Assembly (NCBI GenBank): GCA_047971315.1
Contig: JBKDZP010000012.1
Span: forward strand, 1-44,776
Length of the DNA stretch: 44,776 nt
Reading direction: 5' to 3'
DNA from: JBKDZP01 sp047971315
Lineage (GTDB): Bacteria; Bacillota_I; Bacilli_A; RF39; UBA660
Position 1 is the stretch's first letter; every line of letters starts with the position of its first letter. The notes beneath the pieces were generated by a model. That model saw only the letters and a list, made by a program, of their open reading frames with translations. It made no database searches and had not been told where the DNA came from. Both the position numbers and the translations under genes were made by a program. Positions 33,229 through 40,686 of this stretch are shown piece by piece.

Positions 33229-34077
33229 ATGAAAGATAAAATTAGTATAGTTTTAAAAGGATTTGTAATTGGAATTGCAAACATTATACCTGGAGTAAGT
33301 GGTGGTACATTAGCTATTACTCTAGGTATATATGAAGATTTATTAGAAAGCATTTCACACATTTTTAAAAATTTTAAAAAAAGTATGAAATTTTTAATTC
33401 CTGTTGGTAGTGGAATTGTATTATCTTTATTACTTTTTAGTAATATTATTTCCTATAGTTTAGATAAATTTCCTTTTCCAACTTCATTATTTTTTGTAGG
33501 ATTAATAGTAGGAGGATTACCATTATTAGTTAACAAATTAAAAGAAAGTGAAAAGAAAAGTGGAAAAAGTACTGTTAATTTTCTAATTTTTATTATTGCT
33601 TTATTGCTAATTTTAGGATTAAAATTTATTAGTCCTGGAGATACATCAGTTGATTTAAGTAATTTAAGTATTGTAGGGTATATAATGGTATTTATTGTTG
33701 GTATTATTGCATCAGCTTCAATGATAATTCCAGGAATAAGTGGTTCTTTTGTATTGATGATTTTAGGATATTATAAGCCAATTATTGATGCAGTAAGTGA
33801 TTTATCTGGATTAAATAATTTGTTAAATAATATGCTAATTTTAATACCTTTTGGTTTTGGAATTTTACTTGGTATAATGCTTATTACTAAAATAATTGAG
33901 AAATTATTAAAGAAGTTTCCTACTGCAACATATTATGGAATAGTTGGATTTATTCTATCATCTGTAATTACAATAATAATTGATGTGGTTGGATATACAA
34001 TTAGTATACCTTTATTAATTATAGGAGTTTTATTATTTATTTTAGGATTTATAATAGCTTTAAAGCTTGGTGATTAA
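33229..34077 (+). CDS. DUF368 membrane protein, PopT-type undecaprenyl-phosphate translocase
   Basis: 282 residues, about eight membrane helices. Two related half-motifs mark the DUF368 fold: NIIPGVSGGTLAITLGIYED near the N-terminus and MIIPGISGSFVLMILGYYKP in the middle, an internal repeat. DUF368 proteins (PopT) were recently shown to return undecaprenyl phosphate across the membrane for cell-wall synthesis. Function here is by family. GGAGG lies 9 nt before the ATG. Confidence 0.9.
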   Translation: MKDKISIVLKGFVIGIANIIPGVSGGTLAITLGIYEDLLESISHIFKNFKKSMKFLIPVGSGIVLSLLLFSNIISYSLDKFPFPTSLFFVGLIVGGLPLLVNKLKESEKKSGKSTVNFLIFIIALLLILGLKFISPGDTSVDLSNLSIVGYIMVFIVGIIASASMIIPGISGSFVLMILGYYKPIIDAVSDLSGLNNLLNNMLILIPFGFGILLGIMLITKIIEKLLKKFPTATYYGIVGFILSSVITIIIDVVGYTISIPLLIIGVLLFILGFIIALKLGD

Positions 34078-34098
34078 ACGATTTATATCGTTTTTTTT
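34076..34098 (+). terminator. terminator after the DUF368 gene
   Basis: AAACGAT (34076-34082) pairs with ATCGTTT (34087-34093), loop TTAT, then a T tract; overlaps the stop codon. Confidence 0.85.
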
Positions 34099-34190
34099 GA
34101 TATTTTATATAAATAATTAATTTTAAAGTAATTGTGCTTTTTTAGGACAAAAAAATTTTTTTTTCATACAATACCATAGAGGTGATATAG

Positions 34191-34484
34191 ATGGCGAATT
34201 TATATGTTGTAGTTGATGCAGGTCATGGTGGTGAAGATCCTGGAGCAAATGGAAATGGAATTATTGAGAAAGATTTAACTTTAGATATATCCAAATATAT
34301 GTATGATAGATTTAAATCGTTAGGGGTACCTGTTAGTTTAACAAGATCATCAGATGAGACTGTAGATCCTACTGAAAGAGTAAATAGAATTTTAAATGCA
34401 TTTGGAGATAACTCTAATGTTGTAGTTGTTTCAAATCATATAAATGCAGGTGGTGCGAATGGTCAAAATGTAACTCGGCTGTAA
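34191..34484 (+). pseudogene. N-acetylmuramoyl-L-alanine amidase, truncated by insertion
   Basis: 97 residues, only the first half of an Amidase_3 domain. His12 in DAGHGGEDPGA, Glu26 in NGIIEKDLTL and His83 in VSNHINAGGANG are present; the distal part with the catalytic Glu is missing. The reading diverges from the family just after GGANG (about base 34460) and stops 20 bases later at the edge of the recombinase element. No sequence in the window looks like the missing half, so it would lie at the far end of the element. Ribosome binding site GAGGTG. Confidence 0.85.
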
Positions 34485-34500
34485 AACGTTATTTTGCAAA
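34485..34500. repeat. 16-bp direct repeat, left copy
   Basis: AACGTTATTTTGCAAA, identical to 36159-36174, with further partial identity on its left side (TAAA here against TATA). It directly follows the stop of the truncated amidase and lies 65 bp from the 3' end of the recombinase gene. TTTGCAAA and AACGTT within it are each palindromic. Confidence 0.85.
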
Positions 34501-34564
34501 GTAGTAATTAATAATTCTTTAATTTTTTTCTCTTTAAATAGTGTTTTTTGATAAAAAATTGACT

Positions 34565-36136
34565 TTATACTTCCTTGAAATTATATTTAATTTCTATATT
34601 TCTATTTTCATCAATAATTATCTTATCAATAAGGCAATTTAATAGTTCACGACTAGGCTCTTTGATATTTATTATTTCTTTAATCTTTTTTTCAATATCA
34701 TATACTTCATGTTTTTCTGATTTTTTTTCTTTTTGGAGTAAACTCAAACTATACTTTAATTCAGATATTTCTTTTTCGCATGTTTTAGATAACCTTAAAT
34801 ACATATCGCTTGAAATAATACCATTGAATTTATCTTCATAAAGAACATCCAATTTATTTTGAAGCGAACCAATTTTTTTATTTAACTCATTAATTTGTAA
34901 ATTCTTATCTATAGTTTCATCTTTTAATTTAATATTAGCTTTTAACCTATTAATATCTATATCCAAAATGAAATTCTCACATACTGACTTAATTTCTTCT
35001 ATAATTCTTTCTTCAAAGGAATTATATGTCATATAATGAGATGTACATAATCGTTGACTTGGACTTCTTGTGTATTTATTACAGTTCATGCTCCAATAAT
35101 CAATTTTTCTTTTATAAGCAACAGTAATTCTATTTCCACATTCCTTGCAATAAATCATACCTTCAAGTAATCTTCTCTCTCTGTTCATATTTAATTTTCT
35201 TATTCTCTGGGGGCTTTTTTGAATCTTTTCAAATATAACTTTATCCACAAGTGCTTCATGTGTATCTTCAATAATAATCCAAGCTTCTTTATCAAGTTTA
35301 ATTCTTTTTTGAGATTTATAATTTAATTTTGCTTGAACATTTTGAATCATATCACCGGTATACATCCTATTCTTAAGAATTTTATTTAATGAACTAACTG
35401 TCCAAATATCATCATGTTTTAGTCTACTAGATAGTTTAAGTCCTTTATATTTACTTGGTGTTTTTATTTTCTCATCATTTAACCATTTTAATATGTTTGA
35501 AGATGTTTCTCCTTCACTTACCTTTTTAAATATTTCTCTAACAATTGGGGCAGTTACTGGATCTGGTATTAATTTATGTTTATCCATAGGGTCTCTCATA
35601 TATCCGTAACTAGGATTACTACCAATAAAATGTCCATTTTCTTTTTTTCCTTTTAATATGGATTTAATCTTTTTTGAGGTATCTTTACTAGTCATATCAT
35701 TAAAAAGCGCTTTAAAAGGTGCAATATCGTTATTAGTACTATCAATAAATGTATCAACATTATCTAAAACAGAGATATATCGCACCTTTTTAAGTGGAAA
35801 ATATTGTTCTATGTAATAACCACTTTGCACATAATCACGTCCAAGACGAGATAAATCCTTTGTAATTACACAATTAATTTTTCCATTTTCTATATCTTCT
35901 TTAAGTCTATTAAAAGCTGGTCTATCAAAGTTTGTTCCACTAAATCCATCGTCAATATATTCATCAACAAATGTAAATTCGTGTTCCTTTACATATTTCA
36001 TTAAAAGATTTCTTTGGTTACTTACACTCTCGCTTTCACTTTCATAAGATTTGTCTTTATTATCATCTTCTTTAGATAGTCTTACATATATTCCTACTTT
36101 ATAGTAGTTTGCTGGTTTTAAAACCGTGTTATACAT
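34565..36136 (-). CDS. large serine recombinase (site-specific integrase)
   Basis: 523 residues. The ATG at 36136 follows AAAAGGAG; a longer frame to 36187 would run through the repeat and promoter. Catalytic domain: GIYVRLSKEDD with Ser21, then SVSNQR, DDGFSGTNFDRPAF and ITKDLSRLGRDYVQSGYY. The recombinase domain follows (NPSYGYMRDP, TWTVSSLNK-like IWTVSSLNKILKNRMYTG), then a zinc ribbon (CKEC and two later Cys) and a long coiled coil ending ELLNCLIDKIIID. This is the TnpX/CTn type that integrates conjugative or mobilisable elements. It sits next to the broken amidase, as expected for the left end of an insertion. Confidence 0.93.
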   Translation of the reverse strand: MYNTVLKPANYYKVGIYVRLSKEDDNKDKSYESESESVSNQRNLLMKYVKEHEFTFVDEYIDDGFSGTNFDRPAFNRLKEDIENGKINCVITKDLSRLGRDYVQSGYYIEQYFPLKKVRYISVLDNVDTFIDSTNNDIAPFKALFNDMTSKDTSKKIKSILKGKKENGHFIGSNPSYGYMRDPMDKHKLIPDPVTAPIVREIFKKVSEGETSSNILKWLNDEKIKTPSKYKGLKLSSRLKHDDIWTVSSLNKILKNRMYTGDMIQNVQAKLNYKSQKRIKLDKEAWIIIEDTHEALVDKVIFEKIQKSPQRIRKLNMNRERRLLEGMIYCKECGNRITVAYKRKIDYWSMNCNKYTRSPSQRLCTSHYMTYNSFEERIIEEIKSVCENFILDIDINRLKANIKLKDETIDKNLQINELNKKIGSLQNKLDVLYEDKFNGIISSDMYLRLSKTCEKEISELKYSLSLLQKEKKSEKHEVYDIEKKIKEIINIKEPSRELLNCLIDKIIIDENRNIEIKYNFKEV

Positions 36137-36158
36137 TATTTCTCCTTTTCCTTTGTAT

Positions 36159-36174
36159 AACGTTATTTTGCAAA
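36159..36174. repeat. 16-bp direct repeat, right copy, over the recombinase promoter
   Basis: Identical to 34485-34500. On the minus strand it lies between a candidate -10 (TACAAT, about 36184-36179) and the recombinase ribosome binding site, where the transcript would start. It may be a recombinase-binding site used for autoregulation. Confidence 0.8.
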
Positions 36175-36210
36175 CACATTGTAGCACATTTATTTAAAAA
36201 TATAAAATCA

Positions 36211-36303
36211 TTATATATTCTCAAGATTTAACTCACTTTCTAATAATTTGATTAATAAATCAAATAAATTTTTTTCCTTATTAAATGTATTTGTTATATT
36301 CAT
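36211..36303 (-). CDS. 30-residue small protein upstream of the recombinase
   Basis: Read directly from the sequence: begins MNITNTFNKEKNLFDLLIKL and ends with LESELNLENI. An AGGGGG stretch precedes the ATG and a 14-bp palindrome lies just upstream. It ends 75 nt before the recombinase start, same strand. It is amphipathic and helical-looking. Small helical proteins are common ahead of such recombinases, but I do not recognise this one. Confidence 0.4.
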   Translation of the reverse strand: MNITNTFNKEKNLFDLLIKLLESELNLENI

Positions 36304-36319
36304 AATTAACCCCCTATTG

Positions 36320-36333
36320 TATACTAAAGTATA
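36320..36333. promoter_or_regulatory. palindromic operator-like site
   Basis: TATACT (36320-36325) and AGTATA (36328-36333) form a perfect inverted repeat separated by AA. It overlaps the region where a minus-strand promoter for the small protein and recombinase would lie. Confidence 0.45.
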
Positions 36334-36344
36334 TTTTTAAACAT

Positions 36345-36376
36345 AAAAAATAACACTAATTGTTTTATTAGTGTTA
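36345..36376 (-). terminator. minus-strand terminator after the Fic pseudogene
   Basis: TAACACTAAT (36351-36360) pairs perfectly with ATTAGTGTTA (36367-36376), loop TGTTTT. On the minus strand the stem is followed by a T tract (A tract at 36345-36350 on the plus strand). Confidence 0.85.
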
Positions 36377-36402
36377 TATAAAAAAATAATTTAAAAAGAG
36401 CA

Positions 36403-37139
36403 TTAATTTTGCTCTCTTAAACTAATATATCTACTGAGTTCTTCTATTAAATAGTCACATATTAAATCAGTCATTAAACTACAATCTTCATGTTCATTAT
36501 ATAATTTAAAAGCATCATAATATCTACTTCTATCTTTGTACTTGATATTAATTGGTACATATCCATTTTTCAAAAGTTCAAAGTTTAATAGTAATCTACC
36601 ACATCTACCGTTTCCATCAATAAATGGATGAATTGTTTCAAATTTCAAATGAAATGTTGCAATCTTTTATATTTGTTCAAAATTACTATTATTATACCAT
36701 TTAATAAGTTCTTCCATTTTTGATTTAATTAAGTACGGTGGTGATACTTCTGCATTTGTATTTAATATTCTAACAGGAATACTTTTATATCTTCCTTTAT
36801 CTTCTTGTCTATCCATCAACACTAAGCTATTTATGTTTAATATTTCTTTTTCTTTTAAATCACTTTTATCTTTATTAATGTTTCAACATAATAATAAGCA
36901 TCTTTATGTCCAATAGCGCTTAAATGAAAATTTAATGGTTTTTCAGCAATTGTAATATTTTCTTTTAATATTAAAGCTGTTTCTTCAAGTGTAAGTGGAC
37001 TTCCTTCAATTGCATTACTATCATATGTATATTCTATTGCAAATTCTTCACTTAATCTTTCTAATTCACCTGTAGTAAATGGACGTAATGTTTTAATTTT
37101 TTCTTTTAATTCATTTATTATTTCAATTTTATTATTCAT
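36403..37139 (-). pseudogene. Fic-domain protein, broken by a frameshift and a stop
   Basis: Three collinear pieces make one Fic protein of about 240 residues. The N part (from ATG 37139) has the inhibitory-helix region IEYTYDSNAIEGSPLTLEET. The frame shifts near 36868-36880; the middle part reads KDKSDLKEKEILNINSLVLM and later RYKSIPVRI. An in-frame TAA at 36669-36667 separates it from the C part, which holds the complete active-site motif TIHPFIDGNGRCGRLLLN. Fic enzymes AMPylate target proteins; the self-inhibiting Glu in S-x-x-I-E-G suggests a regulated class. With two lesions it is most likely dead. Confidence 0.88.
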
Positions 37140-37421
37140 CAAATACCTTTTACTAACTGAATTATACACTATTTTATAGTAATATTATAGAATTCTATAC
37201 ATAAATTACATAAATCTAATTTTTCTTAATTTGTAGTAAATGCGTATTTTTAATTTGGAATCTACTATATTATAACTAATTTTATCTGTAGTTTGGTTTA
37301 CTACTGTAAAATGCATTTTATCACCCTATATTTCAAGTTTATTTTTGTCTTAGTAAAACTATTCTATTTAGTGTAACCTATCCCCTTGATTCGTATGTAT
37401 TTATAATGTTTCCTATTTCAG

Positions 37422-37597
37422 TTACAATAATAAATTATTAAAATACTGTTTTTTTTCTATTACAATATCAAAACCATATTCACCAGCAGTATTATATATT
37501 TTCATTTTATATCACTAAGTATTGAATCGTAATAAAATATCATATTAAATCCAGCATTATAAAAAGTAAATTCTACAACTCTTTCATCATCTTTCAT
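37422..37597 (-). other. two overlapping micro-ORFs downstream of the transglutaminase-like gene
   Basis: A 31-codon frame (37597-37502, starting MKDDERVVEFTFYNAGFNMI) overlaps the preceding gene by 11 nt. A 27-codon frame (37505-37422, MKIYNTAGEYGFDIVIEKKQ) is joined to it by an ATGA overlap. They may be remnants of one gene. I recognise neither. The remainder of the 37140-37586 gap shows nothing I can name. Confidence 0.3.
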
Positions 37598-38504
37598 CTT
37601 CTTTAATTATTTTTAAAAACTTTCTACACTTTGTTTCAGTAGAATACTTATCCATCATTTCGTAATTACTATGAAAAGGATATTTACTATATTCATATAT
37701 TTCTATACCACTTAATTGATCATTAGTAATGTTATTTTGAATAATAAATTTGTTTGTAATGCTATCTATGCATGATTTGAAATTATCATATTTATGTATT
37801 CCTCTCATATCATACCATGCATTTTCAAACCAATACCAATTTTCTCCATCTTCATAAATTAATAATACATGTCCTGGACAATCATTATCTCTTATAACCT
37901 GGATACATATAGTTTTAAAGTTAAATCCTCTTAAATTAAACCACATACGTTCTAATTCAACCTGATCAACACAAATACCATATTGATGGACAATTGTTTC
38001 TATGGGTGTCATTAAACTGTAATCATAATACAGTGTTTCGTTAAAATCATTTCTTTTATTGTTTTTATTATCATTCCAAAAATAAGAAATGTTATCTTGC
38101 ATATATTTGCTTAACGTTATAGGATTTTTAATTTTTATAAAGTCTTTAAGTTTATTGATGTTTATCTTATTTTTATTATTGTATTCACTAATATAATAAT
38201 TTATTACTTTATCAAATGGCTCAATTTGAAATCCATCAACGTTTTCCAGATTAGTAACAGTATCATTTATTAACATTATTTCGATATTTTCAAATAGACT
38301 ATAATTATTATTCTCTAAAAGTACTAAGTCTGTTAGATATTTTATTTTTAAATTACCTAATAAAGTTTCCGTAACATAAATATTTAATTTATCAGTAAAC
38401 TCAATTAAACTACATAACAATAAACTACTCTCTGAATGAATATAGAATTCCGCTTTTGGAAAATCTAAATTATCAACTAATTGTAATAATTCGGTTTTAT
38501 TCAT
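37587..38504 (-). CDS. transglutaminase-like protein with NTase-like N-terminus
   Basis: 305 residues. The ATG at 38504 follows GGGGG. The C-terminal half looks like a transglutaminase/papain-type fold: TPIETIVHQYGICVDQVELE with Cys178, DCPGHVLLIYE with His212, and ENWYWFENAWYDMRGIHKY. The N-terminal 100 residues (LDFPKAEFYIHSESSLLL, then LNIYVTETLLGNLK) resemble a nucleotidyltransferase-like fold seen in Bacillota hypothetical proteins, but the usual Gly-Ser and Asp-x-Asp are absent, so it is probably non-catalytic. Function unknown. It has its own promoter at 38609-38581. Confidence 0.65.
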   Translation of the reverse strand: MNKTELLQLVDNLDFPKAEFYIHSESSLLLCSLIEFTDKLNIYVTETLLGNLKIKYLTDLVLLENNNYSLFENIEIMLINDTVTNLENVDGFQIEPFDKVINYYISEYNNKNKININKLKDFIKIKNPITLSKYMQDNISYFWNDNKNNKRNDFNETLYYDYSLMTPIETIVHQYGICVDQVELERMWFNLRGFNFKTICIQVIRDNDCPGHVLLIYEDGENWYWFENAWYDMRGIHKYDNFKSCIDSITNKFIIQNNITNDQLSGIEIYEYSKYPFHSNYEMMDKYSTETKCRKFLKIIKEDER

Positions 38505-38580
38505 AAATTCCCCCACTAAGATTCTTGTATATTTGTATATTTCGATTATATCATTAATTTCTTAAATATTTCATTATTTT

Positions 38581-38609
38581 TATAAAGCAGGATAAGATGA
38601 TGGTGTCAA
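38581..38609 (-). promoter_or_regulatory. promoter for the transglutaminase-like gene
   Basis: On the minus strand TTGACA (38609-38604) and TTTATA (38586-38581) are 17 bp apart; TATAAA with 19 bp is an alternative. It lies 75 bp upstream of the start codon, and its -35 overlaps the first hairpin arm of the structured block. Confidence 0.6.
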
Positions 38610-38772
38610 CACAATATTATTTCCTTATAAAATAAGGGAATAGTATGGCACCATATGATGTTCGCACTTGCGAAATCAGTGGCATTTGTGCACCTCAATA
38701 GGTGGCACAATTGCTTGTTTTATCTTAAATATCAACAAATAATAAGCTTACAAATTGCCATCTTTTTGGCAG
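38600..38772. other. multi-hairpin non-coding block
   Basis: Four adjacent inverted repeats in 170 nt without a gene. First, ATGGTG (38600-38605) pairs with CACCAT (38649-38654) around an inner stem TATTTCCTTA with TAAGGGAATA. Second, TTCGCA and TGCGAA (38661-38674). Third, a 10-bp stem with one bulged G, TTGTGCACCT (38686-38695) with AGGTGGCACAA (38700-38710). Fourth, TGCCA (38756-38760) with TGGCA (38767-38771). It could be a structured RNA, an origin or a transfer site. Confidence 0.7.
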
Positions 38773-39012
38773 CTCCTCATAATTTATTAATTTTCGACAT
38801 AATTTAATAAACTTAGTGAATCAAATTTATTTCCATCTATTAATACTTTAATATTTAGATGATTACCGGTTTAATTACTAGTTTTGATAACCGATATAAT
38901 AACAATATTATGATCAACTATAGTACCTCTTTTATAATATTATAACAAGAATATAGAAGTATTATGTAATTTAGATATTCTACTTAGTTATTTACTATAT
39001 TTAATATTTTAA

Positions 39013-39057
39013 TCAGTTATGAATTTTTTTATTTAAAGAAAACATTTTCTTTCGCAT
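39013..39057 (-). CDS. 14-codon micro-ORF behind a perfect ribosome binding site
   Basis: On the minus strand AAAGGAGGTGAT is followed by ATG CGA and the short frame MRKKMFSLNKKIHN, then TGA. The ribosome binding site is a full anti-Shine-Dalgarno match, better than most in the window. It may be the surviving start of a deleted gene or a leader peptide. Otherwise 38775-39150 is AT-rich with no gene. Confidence 0.35.
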   Translation of the reverse strand: MRKKMFSLNKKIHN

Positions 39058-39158
39058 CACCTCCTTTCATAAAAAAACACAACTTTAATAGTCATGCTTA
39101 ATTGCAAATATTTTAATCATTATTATTTATATTTTTATATTTTATATTATTATGGGTG

Positions 39159-39220
39159 ACATTTTTGTCATGGGTAGTATGCCATTTTTGTCATACCCCC
39201 TAGACAAATTTGTCATGCCC
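39159..39220 (+). repeat. three iteron-like repeats, 22-23 bp period
   Basis: CATTTTTGTCATGGG (from 39160), CATTTTTGTCATACCC (from 39183) and CAAATTTGTCATGCCC (from 39205). Starts are 23 and 22 bp apart, about two helical turns. The third contains a perfect palindrome GACAAATTTGTC just overlapping its start. The flanks are extremely AT-rich. Spacing and setting resemble plasmid-type iterons. Confidence 0.65.
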
Positions 39221-39495
39221 AAATTAGCGTTAATGTTTAATAATATTTTAAATTCGTTAGGTACTAGTGCTTGTAAATATTACCAAATCAAATTTTTTTT
39301 AATGAAATTAAAGCAATCTCATTTATTTCAACTAATACTACTATGACACTTATTGCCATTATATCAAGTTTAACTTACTTATTCTAAATTGTACATAGTC
39401 AAAAAACTTACCTTTAACCTTACCTTTAATATGTACCCTTAACTTACTTTTAAATAAATTTTATTTATATTTTTAAAGTGCTTTTGCATATAAAT

Positions 39496-39600
39496 TAATT
39501 ATTTTAATTTTATAAATTACTATCGTTTTAATAAGACAATTTAATAATTCGTGAATTTTTATTTTTAATATCTAATATTTTTTATATTTTCTATATGTCA
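39496..39600 (-). pseudogene. remnant of a second serine recombinase, 3' end
   Basis: The plus-strand sequence around 39530-39553 (AATAAGACAATTTAATAATT) closely parallels 34630-34650 in the intact recombinase (AATAAGGCAATTTAATAGTT). In translation the minus strand gives HELLNCLIKTIVI against RELLNCLIDKIII of the intact protein. An in-frame stop and loss of the rest mark it as a remnant. The surrounding 39221-39655 otherwise holds no gene. Confidence 0.5.
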
Positions 39601-39655
39601 GATGTGTGCTGGTTTATTATAAAATTTAATATACCAAGCTATTTCAATAATATTT

Positions 39656-40657
39656 TCATACAATCCAATTCATATAATTGTATGCTTTTTCACCTAAATA
39701 ATCATGCACAGCATCAATCACTTCTTTAATAATTATATTTTCACCAACTCCAATATTTATTATATCATTTCGCATTACAGACTTTGCAACATCAAATAAA
39801 TTTAAAAATGTTATTAAATCCATTTTTTTTATATATCTCGAAATTATATAACATAGTTTGTATTCAACATTTTCTTCATGTTCATTACAATATTCTAATG
39901 CCCCTATAACTTTTTCTGATATAACAATTAATTTTGAAGTATCAAGTATTTCTATTACTTTAATAGTGTTTTTCATAACTTCATATACAATTCCATATTC
40001 ATAATATGTATCTAAATTTTTGCCAACACACTTTCTAATTCTTACAATATCCCCTTTTTTATAAGAATGTGGGAAATTCACATTAAAAAAGTTAAGTTCG
40101 GGTATATTTATTGTTTCAGGTTTATAATTTATTTGATGGATATTTATAATATTACCATATCCATCTAGATCAATATAAATCTTTTTTTAATAATGATTAT
40201 TGTTTCCTTTAAAATATACTTTTTCAATTGTACCAAGTACATTTGCTTTTTCAAAAAAATTGATTTTATTAAAGGCGTTCATAGCATCATTAAAGGTTTT
40301 ATAAATTCCATATTTATTGTAATTTTTATATTTTTTGTAATCTTGTATTGCTGATAATTCATATATTCTCATACCATCATTTTCTTTCAATTCTATTTCA
40401 ATCTTTCTATTATAATGAATATGATTTTGAATAATTTCTTTTGATGTATATGTTTTTTCATTTATATTTATTTGTTCATCATTTTTTTCGTTTACTAGAA
40501 CAAGTTTTTCTAGCTCATTTAATTTGTTTTCAAAATAAAGTGTTGAAGGATTAATAATAATTGCTTTTTCAAGTAGACTAAATATATGATTATTCTTAAT
40601 GCAGTATTCTTTTATTGTTGTAGATTTTATTAATTTATATATTTCATCGTTTTCCAT
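39656..40657 (-). pseudogene. uncharacterised protein interrupted by an in-frame TAA
   Basis: Two open frames, 40657-40187 and 40081-39656, are in the same frame, and the 105 bases between them are open too (IYIDLDGYGNIINIHQINYK), apart from the single TAA at 40189-40187. Together they encode about 333 residues. The N part starts MENDEIYKLIKSTTIKEYC and has SLLEKAIIINPS; the C part has FPHSYKKGDIVRI. This matches a recurrent uncharacterised protein of gut Bacillota mobile elements as I recall it, with a PxPFKKGDIV-type segment. The second frame has no ribosome binding site at its GTG. One stop codon in a poly-A setting is the only lesion seen. Confidence 0.75.
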
Positions 40658-40686
40658 ATTAAACCCTTAGTATTTTAAAAATTTTT

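Noticed and set aside
36159..36174. Right 16-bp repeat as the true right end of a 1.7-kb element
   Set aside because: Joining the flanks would not restore the amidase, and sequence beyond 36174 shows no amidase homology.
38686..38712. T-box-like string AGGTGGCAC in the hairpin block
   Set aside because: The rest of the T-box antiterminator (ACCGCG) and a specifier stem are absent, and no aminoacyl-tRNA synthetase or amino-acid gene follows.
39152..39346. 64-codon plus-strand frame MGDIFVMGSMPF...
   Set aside because: Its first third is made by the repeated TTTTTGTCAT units, there is no ribosome binding site, and the rest is low-complexity; treated as repeats, not a gene.
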